A stretch of DNA of 64,000 nucleotides from Pseudomonas sp. Seg1. GTDB taxonomy: Bacteria > Pseudomonadota > Gammaproteobacteria > Pseudomonadales > Pseudomonadaceae. Position numbers and translations under genes: made by a program. The DNA is taken from NCBI RefSeq assembly GCF_018326005.1, contig NZ_AP021903.1, positions 496,001-560,000 of the forward strand, written 5' to 3'. The notes beneath the pieces were generated by a model, which saw only the letters and a list, made by a program, of their open reading frames with translations, searched no databases and was not told where the DNA came from. Of this stretch, positions 20,367 to 28,617 are shown piece by piece; within the stretch, counting starts at the first letter, position 1, and the number at the start of each line of letters is the position of its first letter.

Positions 20367-20804
20367 TCAGGGCAACCGCACCAGATCCCCCTTCAACGCC
20401 ACCCGAGTCACAAAAATCCCCGCCCGACACTCGTAAGTATTCAAATCCTTGCGCACATGCCGGTCGTAATAACTGACGATATTGACCACCGCATTCGCCC
20501 CGACCCGCTTGGCCTCGGCTTGCAACTTGATCAGGTTCGATTGCAACACCCACTCGCAGGAATCGTGATCACTCTTGTTGAAACCATTGGTCTTCAGGTC
20601 GCTGATCACATCGCGCTGCAACAACCGCTGAGTACCCTGCGGCCCATTCCCGGCCAGATAAAACTTCACACTGCCATCCAGCCGCCCGGCGCGAATGGCG
20701 TCCGACAGCACGGTTTCGAAGGGCATGTACATCAGATTGGTGGCATGGCTGGCGCTGGGCAGCAGACTGAAGAGCGTGGCGGCGATCAGGGCTTTCACTT
20801 GCAT
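20367..20804 (-). CDS. small secreted protein, family often mislabelled 'excinuclease'
   Basis: About 145 residues with an N-terminal signal peptide (MQVKALIAATLFSLLPSASHA). The second ATG (20804) is chosen because AAGGAG lies six bases upstream; the first ATG (20810) abuts it. The mature domain has RAGRLDGSVKFYLAG, a KTNGFNKSD segment, and VGANAVVNIVSYY, with two cysteines (SCEWV, YECRAG) that could form a disulphide. The gene 21626-22429 carries a clear homologue of this domain. Some Pseudomonas proteins of this kind are annotated as excinuclease; nothing here (no Walker or zinc motifs) supports a DNA-repair role. Function unknown. Confidence 0.75.
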   Translation of the reverse strand: MQVKALIAATLFSLLPSASHATNLMYMPFETVLSDAIRAGRLDGSVKFYLAGNGPQGTQRLLQRDVISDLKTNGFNKSDHDSCEWVLQSNLIKLQAEAKRVGANAVVNIVSYYDRHVRKDLNTYECRAGIFVTRVALKGDLVRLP

Positions 20805-21028
20805 GGTCATCTCCTTGACGGTGAAAGAGAGCAGCGAGTGCTCGACTGATGATGGCTCGCCGTTCTGGCAGGCGTTAAGGGGAGTGGCCTGCTTGAGCGA
20901 GTGTAGATGTTGCTGGTGAAGGTGTTCGGTGTGAGTGATTTGCAGCCATACATTTCGAGTACGGAACTGCCGTTGGGGAAATTGCTGCTGTCGGGCAGGA
21001 TCAGTTTTTTCTTGAATGAGTGTCACGG

Positions 21029-21412
21029 ATGCCACTTCGATACCAGCCTAGGGAGGGCAGCGTTCTGATTTGCGATTTCAGGGGTCATGAAGTACCTGAG
21101 ATGGTGAAAGTCAGGCCTGTCGTTGTGATACGCAAGCACCGAACGAATAGCTTGCTGGTGACGGTGGTGCCGCTGAGTACCACTGCTCCGGAGCGCTTGC
21201 TCGACCATCATCTTGAACTCGCAAGCCACCTTCACGGAGCCAGTCCAACCTGTTGGGCAAAGTGCGATATGGTTGCGACAGTCAGCCTTTCGCGACTTGA
21301 TCGAATCAAAAGTCGGGATCGTCAAGGCAAGCGCGTTTACCTGATCTCACATCTTGCAACAGACGAGTTCTACGCCATCAAAACCGCAGTCAGACGGGCG
21401 TTGGGACTGTAA
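21029..21412 (+). CDS. PemK/MazF-like toxin-family protein, no antitoxin seen
   Basis: 127 residues. PREGSVLICDFRGHEVPEMVKVRPVVVI is the usual opening of the MazF/PemK/CcdB-like SH3 barrel: GxVxxxDF, then KxRPVVVI. LLVTVVPLSTT and the C-terminal KRVYLISHLA also fit. MazF toxins cut mRNA at short sites. No small antitoxin frame precedes or follows it: 20811-21028 and 21413-21583 hold none. An ATG (21029) and a GTG (21020) are both possible starts. It may be an orphan toxin, a domesticated relative, or depend on an antitoxin elsewhere. Confidence 0.72.
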   Translation: MPLRYQPREGSVLICDFRGHEVPEMVKVRPVVVIRKHRTNSLLVTVVPLSTTAPERLLDHHLELASHLHGASPTCWAKCDMVATVSLSRLDRIKSRDRQGKRVYLISHLATDEFYAIKTAVRRALGL

Positions 21413-21583
21413 TGGCAGATGCAGTGGCGCATTGAGGCCAAATGCCAGCCGTTGTCCCTGCCTGTTTTTCGGGCAATACTGCCAGCGTTCCCGAAAGGGG
21501 CTTGTGAGACTCTGAGGATCCTGGGCAACCAGCCATCGCAGAGCCAGACAGGTAACTGGCGATGACAAGCCAACCTGTTTGTG

Positions 21584-21607
21584 AAAGGGCGCCGAAAGGC
21601 GCCCTTT
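21584..21607. terminator. bidirectional hairpin terminator
   Basis: AAAGGGCGCC and GGCGCCCTTT form a ten-base stem closed by a GAAA tetraloop, with A and T runs at its ends. It lies 19 bases beyond the stop of the leftward lipoprotein gene and so probably ends the APE-side transcript. The preceding 171 bases after the MazF-like gene show nothing else. Confidence 0.75.
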
Positions 21608-21625
21608 GTCGTTTCTACAGCTCAA

Positions 21626-22429
21626 TCAATCAACGTGGGCGAGGTCACCACGCAACGCCACGCTCGACACCACCAGCCCCGCACGGCACTGGAATTTTTC
21701 GGTGTCTTTGTACAGGTCGCGCTGGTCGACGCTGGCGATGTTGATCACGGCGTTGGCGTCGGCTTTTTTCGCGGCGTTCTGCAGGGTTGCGAGGGCCGAT
21801 TGCAGGGCCCAGAAGCAGGCGTCTTCGTCGGATTTGTTCGAACCGTTGGTTTTGCGGCTGCTGCTGACGGTGTCGAGTTTGCGCACTTGTTTCGGCAGGG
21901 TTTCGCCGGCCAGGTAGAACTTCACGCTGCCGTCGAGCAGGCCGGCGTCGGTGGCGCGTTTGACGCCTTCGCGAAAGCTCAGGTAAGTCGGTTCTTCCGC
22001 ACCCTGTTTGATGATGCCCAGGTTGTTCACCGCTTCGATGTCCGGGTTGATCGACAGTTCTTTGAGCACGTTGTCACGCAGGCGGTTGACCCAGCGGTTG
22101 TAGTTGCCGTGGATCTTGCCGTCCTTGGCGTCGAGGCCGTAGCTGCTGCGATAGTCGATTTCGAACGAGGTCGGGGTGAACGGGATATCGACTTCGGCGT
22201 GGTGGCGGCCACGTACGGTGATCGCGGCTTTGATCATGCCCGGGCGTACCGACTGCACGACCCATTGGCGGTCGTTCAGCGCGGTGACGATGGCGCGGCT
22301 CATCTGTGAGGCCGTGAAGCCGAGGTCTGGCGAAAACTCTTCCTTGGCGTTGTACACCGGTTTGCTGGTGCAACCGCCGAGGACGAAGGCCAGGGCCAAC
22401 AGGGCGGCGATGCGGTGAAACTGAGTCAT
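21626..22429 (-). CDS. two-domain lipoprotein of unknown function
   Basis: 267 residues. The signal peptide ends in the lipobox LGGC, so the mature protein is lipid-anchored. Residues 20-150 form one domain with alternating beta strands and KIHGNYNRWVNRLRDN near its end, a form found alone in other Pseudomonas lipoproteins as I recall them. Residues 150-267 (DAGLLDGSVKFYLAG, KTNGSNKSD, ADANAVINIAS, QCRAGLVV) are homologous to the whole mature protein at 20367-20804. It starts 26 bases after the last KS gene of the APE operon with GAAGGGA upstream, so it may be read as its last gene. Function not known. Confidence 0.8.
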   Translation of the reverse strand: MTQFHRIAALLALAFVLGGCTSKPVYNAKEEFSPDLGFTASQMSRAIVTALNDRQWVVQSVRPGMIKAAITVRGRHHAEVDIPFTPTSFEIDYRSSYGLDAKDGKIHGNYNRWVNRLRDNVLKELSINPDIEAVNNLGIIKQGAEEPTYLSFREGVKRATDAGLLDGSVKFYLAGETLPKQVRKLDTVSSSRKTNGSNKSDEDACFWALQSALATLQNAAKKADANAVINIASVDQRDLYKDTEKFQCRAGLVVSSVALRGDLAHVD

Positions 22430-22455
22430 TCCCTTCACTCCAAAACGTATTGCGG

Positions 22456-23688
22456 TCAGTGCCAGCGGCGGAAAATCAACGAGGTGTTGACGCCACCAAA
22501 AGCGAAATTGTTGTTCATCACGTATTCGTGATGCATCTGGCGGAATTCGCCGCGCAGGTAGTCGAGCTTGCCGCAGTGCGGATCGACCTCGTCGAGGTTG
22601 AACGTGTGCACGTACAGGTCGCGATTCATCATCTCGATGCTGAACCACGACTCCAGCGCCCCGCACGCCCCGAGCGTGTGGCCGAGAAAACTCTTCTGCG
22701 AGCTGATCGGCATGCGCTCACCGAACAAACTGCTGGTCGCCAGCGTTTCGGCAATGTCGCCCTGTTCTGTAGCGGTGCCGTGACCATTTACATAACCGAT
22801 GGCATCCGGTGTCAGCCCGGCATCTTCCAGCGCCAGCTCCATGGCGCGGCGCATGGTGATCTGCTCGGGACGGGTGGTGTGCTGGCCGTCGGCGTTGCTG
22901 CCGAAACCAACGATCTCGGCATGGATGTGCGCGCCGCGAGCGAGGGCGTGTTCCAGCTCTTCGAGCACCAGCATGCCGCCACCTTCGCCGATCACCAGGC
23001 CGTCGCGGCCCTTGTCGTAGGGGCGTGGGCTGGTTTGCGGTGCGTCGTTTTTCAGACTGGTGGCGTAGAGCGCGTCGAAGACCATGGCTTCGGTCGGGCA
23101 CAGCTCTTCGGCGCCGCCAGCGAGCATCAAGGGCAGGCGGCCGAACTTGATTGCTTCGTAGGCGTAGCCGATGCCCTGACTGCCACTGGTGCAGGCGCTG
23201 GACGTCGGGATCAGACGCCCGGTGAGGCCGAAGAAGATGCTGATATTGGCCGCCGTGGTGTGCGGCATCATCCGCACATAGGAGTTGGCGTTGAGGCCCT
23301 CGGCCACCGAGTTGAGCAGCATGTTGCCGAACGCCTTGATCTCGTCGGTGCTGCCGGTGGACGAGCCGCAAGCCACGCCCATGCGCCCGTCCTTGATCGA
23401 CTCATCACCCAGCAAACCGGCGTCGGCCAGCGCCTGTTCCGCCGCGCCGACCGCCAGCCGCGACACCCGCCCCATGCTGCGCAGTTGCTTGCGCGTCCAG
23501 TGCGCCGGGACGACAAAGTCATCGATCGGCCCGGCCAGACGAGTGTTGAGTTCGCTGAAGCGGTCCCACTCGTCCATCCGGCGGATGCCGCTGCGGTTGG
23601 CCGCGAAGTTGCCGGCGATGGTCTGCCAATCGCTGCCCAGCGAGGTGATGCCGGCCATGCCGGTGACGACGACGCGCTTCATCAGCAC
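22456..23688 (-). CDS. apeR: APE beta-ketoacyl-ACP synthase (ApeR-like)
   Basis: A 410-residue FabF-type ketosynthase that extends the polyene chain by decarboxylative condensation with malonyl-ACP. The catalytic triad is intact: Cys in SSACTSGSQGIGYA, His in VNGHGTATEQGD and His in FLGHTLGACGALE. It overlaps the ketoreductase gene by seven bases. In the E. coli APE pathway ApeR is one of two KS proteins. The ape symbol is given by order and domain type. Confidence 0.9.
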   Translation of the reverse strand: MLMKRVVVTGMAGITSLGSDWQTIAGNFAANRSGIRRMDEWDRFSELNTRLAGPIDDFVVPAHWTRKQLRSMGRVSRLAVGAAEQALADAGLLGDESIKDGRMGVACGSSTGSTDEIKAFGNMLLNSVAEGLNANSYVRMMPHTTAANISIFFGLTGRLIPTSSACTSGSQGIGYAYEAIKFGRLPLMLAGGAEELCPTEAMVFDALYATSLKNDAPQTSPRPYDKGRDGLVIGEGGGMLVLEELEHALARGAHIHAEIVGFGSNADGQHTTRPEQITMRRAMELALEDAGLTPDAIGYVNGHGTATEQGDIAETLATSSLFGERMPISSQKSFLGHTLGACGALESWFSIEMMNRDLYVHTFNLDEVDPHCGKLDYLRGEFRQMHHEYVMNNNFAFGGVNTSLIFRRWH

Positions 23689-24410
23689 AAGCCTCCGTTG
23701 ACCGCCAGCACCTGGCGGGTGATGTACGAGGCTTCCGCCGACATCAGGAAATTCACCGCACTGGCTACTTCTTCAGGGGTGCCCATGCGCTGCGCGGGGA
23801 TCATTTTCATCAGTTCTTCCACCGGCACGTTTTCGTCGAGCATCGCCGTGTCGATCAGGCCCGGCGCGACGCAGTTAACCGTGATTTTGCGCTTGCCCAA
23901 CTCGATCGCCAATGCCTTTGCCGCGCCGATCACGCCAGCCTTCGAGGCGCTGTAGTTGACCTGGCCACGGTTGCCGATCAAACCCGACACCGAGGTGATG
24001 CAGACGATCCGACCGGCGGCGCGGCGGCGGATCATCGGCATCATCACCGGGTGCAGAACGTTGTAGAAACCGTCGAGGTTGGTGCGCAGTACCACGTCCC
24101 AATCGTCGTCGCTCAACGCTGGAAACGCTCCGTCGCGGGTCAGGCCGGCGTTGAGCACCACGCCGTAATAGGCGCCGTGGGTTTCGACGTCGGCCTCAAG
24201 AATGCTTTTGCACGCTTCGCGGTCGGCAACATCGAATTGCAGGACACGTGCGTTGCGGCCCAGTGCTTCGATTTCGGCCTGCACCGCTTGTGCGTCGGCA
24301 ATGCCGCTGCGGCAATGCACGACGATGTCATGCCCGGCCTGCGCCAGACGCAGGGCGATGGCGCGGCCGATGCCACGGCTGGAGCCGGTGACCAGTACGG
24401 ATTCAGTCAT
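23682..24410 (-). CDS. apeQ: APE 3-ketoacyl-ACP reductase (ApeQ-like, FabG family)
   Basis: A 242-residue short-chain dehydrogenase that reduces the 3-keto group during polyene extension. The NADPH fold TGSSRGIGRAIALRLAQ is at residues 8-24, with NAG (residues 89-91), the active serine in ITSVSG, and YSASK (Tyr and Lys of the catalytic set). The fatty-acid FabG is expected elsewhere; the location between two APE genes with overlapping ends assigns it here. Confidence 0.9.
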   Translation of the reverse strand: MTESVLVTGSSRGIGRAIALRLAQAGHDIVVHCRSGIADAQAVQAEIEALGRNARVLQFDVADREACKSILEADVETHGAYYGVVLNAGLTRDGAFPALSDDDWDVVLRTNLDGFYNVLHPVMMPMIRRRAAGRIVCITSVSGLIGNRGQVNYSASKAGVIGAAKALAIELGKRKITVNCVAPGLIDTAMLDENVPVEELMKMIPAQRMGTPEEVASAVNFLMSAEASYITRQVLAVNGGLC

Positions 24411-24867
24411 CGTTCGACTCCTGTGTTTGTTGCAGATATTGGGACGGTTGGGGCGGGCGAAACACGTTCAGCCGGGCGCTGACTTCAATGCCCGGCGCGT
24501 TGATATGGCATTCGAAAACGCCCATGCCGTTGTCGTCTTCCAGCGAGCGGATACCGTGGACAGTCAACTCGCTGCCGGCCGGAAATGCGTCGACGTTGCA
24601 CTCGAACTTGCGTGTGCCGAGCAGGAAACCCAGTTCCACCGGATTGCCTTTCAGGCGTGCGTGGCAACCGGCAAATGCGGCGACACTCTGCGCCATCAAC
24701 TCGATGCCGACCCACGCCGGCAGGCTGCCGTCGGGCAGGTTGAACAGGCCGTCAGGCTTGACCGTGAGGCGGGTGTAAATCTGTTCATCGTCGAAGCTTT
24801 CGATCTTGTCGATCAGAATCATGTCGCCGGCGTGGGGCAGCAGGTCGGCGAGCGGCCAGTCGGTCAT
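24403..24867 (-). CDS. apeP: APE hot-dog dehydratase (ApeP-like)
   Basis: 154 residues forming one hot-dog fold of the FabA/FabZ type: LADLLPHAGDMILIDKIESFDD at the start, then GIELMAQSVAAFAGCHARL on the central helix. The histidine in LPHAGDM and the glutamate in GIELMAQ are the expected catalytic pair. It dehydrates 3-hydroxyacyl-ACP. A second dehydratase domain is fused to the AMP ligase of this operon. Confidence 0.87.
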   Translation of the reverse strand: MTDWPLADLLPHAGDMILIDKIESFDDEQIYTRLTVKPDGLFNLPDGSLPAWVGIELMAQSVAAFAGCHARLKGNPVELGFLLGTRKFECNVDAFPAGSELTVHGIRSLEDDNGMGVFECHINAPGIEVSARLNVFRPPQPSQYLQQTQESNDD

Positions 24868-26060
24868 GGGGCGTCTCCGATAATCAGGCTGACGTTATTG
24901 CCGCCGAAGGCAAACGAGTTGCTCATCAGGTAGCGGGGTGCAATGGACGTCAGGCGTTCGTTCGCGGTCACCCACTTCAGCGGCGGCAGGCCGGGATCGG
25001 CCTGGCCATCCCAGACGTGCGGCGGCAAGCCGTGTGCCGGGTTGTCAGCGCTCAGGCTCAACCAGCAGAACGCCGCTTCCAGTGCCCCGGCCGCGCCGAG
25101 CGTGTGACCAGTCATGGGTTTGGTCGACGAGCAGGCCACGCCGCCCGGGAACAGTGTGGCGACCGCCAGGCTTTCCATGGCGTCGTTGTGCTGGGTCGCG
25201 GTGCCGTGCAGGTTCAGATAGTTGATCTGGGGGGCTTGCAGTTGCGCGCGGCTCAAGGCCTTTTGCATCGCTTGCAGGGCGCCGCGACCGCTCGGTTCCG
25301 GGGCGGAGATGTGGTGAGCATCAGAACTGGCACCGGCGCCGAGCAGCGCAATGACCGGGCCGTCGCCACGCTGCTTGCTCATCATGAACAGCACCGCCGC
25401 TTCGCCGATGTTGATGCCGTTGCGGTTGGCCGAGAACGGATTGCAGCGCTCGTCGGACACCGCCTCCAGCGCGCTGAAACCGTTGAGCGTCAGCTTGCAC
25501 AGGCTGTCGACCCCGCCGCACAGGACCGCGTCGCACAGACCCAGGTCGAGCAGACGCTGTGCGCTCATCAAGGCCCGTGCACTGGAAGTGCAGGCCGTTG
25601 AAATCACGTAGGCCGGGCCGCTGAGCTGCAGCCAGTCGGCAAGAAAGTTCGCCGGGGCGCCGAGTTCCTGTTGCCGATAGTCATACTCGGTGGGGAACTG
25701 ATGCTCGCGAATATAGTGCGCCAGACCGCGGCTGGCCTCGTCGATACCCGAGGTGCTGGTGCCGAGGACCACGCCGATGCGCTCGCGGCCGTAGGTCTGG
25801 ATCGCCCGATCGATGTCAGCGCGAATCTGCAGTGCGGCTTCCAGCAGCAGTTGATTGTTGCGGCTGCTCTGGTCCGCCAGTTCGGCCGGAACCGCCGCCA
25901 ACTCACCGTGCACCGCCGCCACCGGCAACTCGCGCCCGGCCACCCAGCCGGATTCGCGGCGCATGCCCGAGCAGTCGCCGGCAAACAGGTTCTGCGCGAC
26001 TTGATGCTTGTCGCGGCCCAGGGCGCAGATCACCCCGAGGGCATTGAGGTAGGCAGTCAT
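24864..26060 (-). CDS. apeO: APE beta-ketoacyl-ACP synthase (ApeO-like)
   Basis: A 398-residue ketosynthase with active-site Cys in STACTSSARAL, His in LHGTATQHND and His in PMTGHTLGAAGALE. It is distinct from the ApeR-like KS 1.2 kb downstream. In the E. coli system ApeO is the second KS and pairs with a KS-like partner (ApeC). Its ATG overlaps the stop of the preceding lipoprotein gene (ATGA). Confidence 0.9.
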   Translation of the reverse strand: MTAYLNALGVICALGRDKHQVAQNLFAGDCSGMRRESGWVAGRELPVAAVHGELAAVPAELADQSSRNNQLLLEAALQIRADIDRAIQTYGRERIGVVLGTSTSGIDEASRGLAHYIREHQFPTEYDYRQQELGAPANFLADWLQLSGPAYVISTACTSSARALMSAQRLLDLGLCDAVLCGGVDSLCKLTLNGFSALEAVSDERCNPFSANRNGINIGEAAVLFMMSKQRGDGPVIALLGAGASSDAHHISAPEPSGRGALQAMQKALSRAQLQAPQINYLNLHGTATQHNDAMESLAVATLFPGGVACSSTKPMTGHTLGAAGALEAAFCWLSLSADNPAHGLPPHVWDGQADPGLPPLKWVTANERLTSIAPRYLMSNSFAFGGNNVSLIIGDAP

Positions 26061-26530
26061 GGCGTCGGTTCACCGAGGGGGGAAACCCGATAGTGCGGGC
26101 CTTGGGGCAGGTTCAATTCGAAGCTCAACGGTTGCGTATAACGGATCGCCCAGCGCGGCGGCAGCGAGCGTTGCCCGGCCTGTTGCTGCGCGGCGGGATA
26201 ATTGCGCAACAGCTCGCCGGACGGAGTCAGGGCGAACAGCAATGCGGCGAACAGCTCCCGGGCTTCAGGATTGGGCGGCAACAGACCGTCGGCCTGCCAG
26301 TGTCCGTCGATCAGTTGCTGACGGGCCTGAGGAATACCCAGCGGGTCCATCATCGACCAGCGAATGCCGGGGCCTTCGCGCTGAATCACCAGCAGCCAGT
26401 CCTGGCGCTGATCGGCGAGGTTGCGTTCGACGTGCAGTTGCAATGGCAATGGCAAGGTCGGGTTGCTCGCAGGCAGGGGCGCCTGGCTGGCGCAACCACC
26501 CAACAAGGCAAATAACACCATCAGCCACAC
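26057..26530 (-). CDS. APE-operon lipoprotein, DUF3261-like
   Basis: 157 residues. A short signal with lipobox LLGGC gives a lipid-anchored protein; the rest is beta-rich (LLVIQREGPGIRWSMMDPLGIPQARQQL). It resembles the DUF3261 proteins usual in APE clusters, thought to act with the LolA-like protein and exporter in placing the pigment in the outer membrane. GTG 26530 is chosen because AGGA lies eight bases before it; the next ATG (26521) has none. That AGGA lies at the edge of the REPIN 26538-26631. Confidence 0.75.
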   Translation of the reverse strand: MWLMVLFALLGGCASQAPLPASNPTLPLPLQLHVERNLADQRQDWLLVIQREGPGIRWSMMDPLGIPQARQQLIDGHWQADGLLPPNPEARELFAALLFALTPSGELLRNYPAAQQQAGQRSLPPRWAIRYTQPLSFELNLPQGPHYRVSPLGEPTP

Positions 26531-26537
26531 CAGAAAT

Positions 26538-26631
26538 CCTGGGGGAGCTGGCTTGCCAGCGATGGCGTCGGCACATCCAGCATTCACGCTGACTGACACA
26601 CCGCTATCGCTGGCAAGCCAGCTCCCACAGG
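26538..26631. repeat. REPIN, type A, inside the APE operon
   Basis: The same element as 5033-5123: arms gggagctggcttgccagcga and tcgctggcaagccagctccc in opposite orientation. It separates the methyltransferase gene (ends 26662) from the DUF3261 gene, the only real gap in an otherwise overlapping operon. Confidence 0.85.
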
Positions 26632-26661
26632 TTTTGGGTTGTACAGGTCGAATGCGGTACA

Positions 26662-27387
26662 TCAGACGGCACCTTCAAGCGGCTTGCGCGCGACGACGTT
26701 GACCAACGTCTCTTCCCGCTGCCCAAACGGTTTCGGCTTGCGCAACCCGAACCGCTCCAACAAGCCAAAGTCCTTGGACCGGCTCCACCACAAATACGGG
26801 TATGAAACGTTCCGTTCGCCGAATTCGAAACCCTGCTCGCGAATCATCTGCAAATACTGCGCGGCGCTCTTCTGTACATGCATCGGATGGCGGAACAACC
26901 AGCGAATCACCCACGTATCAATGTATGCCTCGGTGGACTCGGCGAACAGCAGATAGCCGCCCGGTTTGAGCACCCGATAAAACTCGGCGAGGGCTTTCTC
27001 TTGCTCGACCAGATGATGAAAGGTCTGGTGACAGAACAGTAGATCGACACTCGCATCCGGCACCTTCAGCGTCGCGCAATCGCTGCCAATCAACTCGACG
27101 TCCAGACCCTGACGCGCCGCCTCTTCGCCGCTCAACTTCAGGCTGTGTGGGTCGGCATCGACGCCGATCAGACGCTGTGGTGCGAAGGTCTGGCGCAGAT
27201 GTCGGAACGACTTGCCCTGACCACAACCGGCGTCCAGCAACACCGGGTTCGCCGGCAGCGACTCGCTGAACAAGCCGCGCAGATCGTTGATCGCCACGCG
27301 CAACACGTGGTGCTGCCAGGTGTGGCTGCGCAGGAACCAGAAACCGAAGCGGGTTTCCTCGACGTAGCTGTCGCTCAGGTAACTCAT
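26662..27387 (-). CDS. class I SAM-dependent methyltransferase of the APE operon
   Basis: 241 residues with the usual SAM-binding fold: motif I LLDAGCGQGKSFRHL (near residue 50), an acidic strand end LIGVDADP, then SVDLLFCHQTFHHL and VLKPGGYLLF. APE clusters normally encode a methyltransferase that methylates the aryl head group or its hydroxyl. It overlaps the flavoprotein gene through ATGA. The methyl acceptor is inferred from context. Confidence 0.87.
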   Translation of the reverse strand: MSYLSDSYVEETRFGFWFLRSHTWQHHVLRVAINDLRGLFSESLPANPVLLDAGCGQGKSFRHLRQTFAPQRLIGVDADPHSLKLSGEEAARQGLDVELIGSDCATLKVPDASVDLLFCHQTFHHLVEQEKALAEFYRVLKPGGYLLFAESTEAYIDTWVIRWLFRHPMHVQKSAAQYLQMIREQGFEFGERNVSYPYLWWSRSKDFGLLERFGLRKPKPFGQREETLVNVVARKPLEGAV

Positions 27388-28616
27388 GGGGCGTCCTTTG
27401 CACAAAGTTCGGAAATCATCTTCAAGCGGCGACGCGCTTCGCTGACGAACGGATTGCGCTCGTCCCAGGCGTAGCCGGCGAGGATCGAGCAGATCATCCG
27501 GCGGATTTCCGGCTGGCTGTTTTCATGGAAAATCACGTCCTGAAAGGTCCCGGCGTACCAGCCTTCGACGTAGCAGCGGAAGGTGTCGACGCCGCGCTTC
27601 AGTGGCTCGGCGAATTCGCTTTGCCAATCGACCGTTTCACCCTGCAACTGACGGTGCAGCACCGCCGCCGCCATGCTCGCCGAACGCATGGCGATGGTCA
27701 CGCCGGAAGAGAACACCGGGTCGAGAAACTCCGCCGCGTTGCCCAGTAGCGCGAAGCCCGGGCCGTGCAGGGTTTTGACGTTGGCCGCGTACCCGCCGAG
27801 GGTGCGTGCCGGGGTATCCCACACGGCCTTGTTCAACACGCCAGCGAGGCTTGGCGTCTCGGCAATAAAACCGCGCAGGCAAGCGTCGAGGTCGGCATCA
27901 CGACCGTTGAAGTGCTCGGCCGCAGCGACCACGCCGACCGAGCAGCGGCCGTTGCTGAACGGGATCGTCCAGAACCAGATATCGCGATGGTGTGGATGGG
28001 TGGTGACGAGGATTTTTTCGCGATCGAAAGCCGGGTTGTCGATGTGATCTTCGACATGGGTGAAAACTGCCTGACGCACCGGGAAATTCGACGGCGCTTC
28101 CAGGTCGAGCAAGCGCGACAACACGCGGCCGTAGCCGCTGGCATCGAGTACGAAATCCGCCTCGATGCGATATTCGCTGCCGTCTTCACGGCGCACATCG
28201 AGTCGCGGTTTTGCCCGCTCGAAATCGACGCTGACGATGGCATCGCCATAGCGGATCTCGGCGCCTTGCAGCGCTGCTTGATCAGCCAGCAACTTGTCGA
28301 AGTCGGCGCGCTGCACCTGGAACGTGGTCGGTTTGCCGTCGGTGAAGGTATCGCCGAAATCAAAGGCACTGTAGCGCTCGCCCCAGGCAAACGCGGCCCC
28401 GGTCTTGCGCTGGAACCCAGCGGCGTTCACCGCTTCAAGCATGCCGGCCTCTTCGACGAAATCCAGGCAATGACTCAGCAGGCTTTCGCCGATGGAAAAG
28501 CGTGGGAAGTGCTGGCGCTCGATCACCAGCACGTCGTGGCCCTTGCGCTTGAGCAGCGCAGCGGCAATGGCGCCGGACGGACCGGCACCGATGATCACTA
28601 CCTGACGACGTTGCAT
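27384..28616 (-). CDS. FAD-dependent oxidoreductase of the flavin halogenase family
   Basis: 410 residues. GAGPSGAIAAALLKRKG near the N terminus binds FAD. Two features point to flavin-dependent halogenases: WFWTIP at residues 214-219 matches the WxWxIP signature, and Lys71 in QRKTGAAFAWG sits where phenol/pyrrole halogenases of the PltA/PltM type keep their catalytic lysine. Relatives that hydroxylate or dehydrogenate share much of this fold, so the reaction is not proven. Xanthomonadins, related aryl polyenes, are brominated. ATG 28616 is one base past the antiporter stop; a frame to 28649 is possible. Confidence 0.82.
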   Translation of the reverse strand: MQRRQVVIIGAGPSGAIAAALLKRKGHDVLVIERQHFPRFSIGESLLSHCLDFVEEAGMLEAVNAAGFQRKTGAAFAWGERYSAFDFGDTFTDGKPTTFQVQRADFDKLLADQAALQGAEIRYGDAIVSVDFERAKPRLDVRREDGSEYRIEADFVLDASGYGRVLSRLLDLEAPSNFPVRQAVFTHVEDHIDNPAFDREKILVTTHPHHRDIWFWTIPFSNGRCSVGVVAAAEHFNGRDADLDACLRGFIAETPSLAGVLNKAVWDTPARTLGGYAANVKTLHGPGFALLGNAAEFLDPVFSSGVTIAMRSASMAAAVLHRQLQGETVDWQSEFAEPLKRGVDTFRCYVEGWYAGTFQDVIFHENSQPEIRRMICSILAGYAWDERNPFVSEARRRLKMISELCAKDAP

Positions 28617-28617
28617 T

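Noticed and set aside
20367..20804. Excinuclease/UvrA-like function
   Set aside because: Protein has a signal peptide, is 145 residues and lacks ATPase or zinc motifs.
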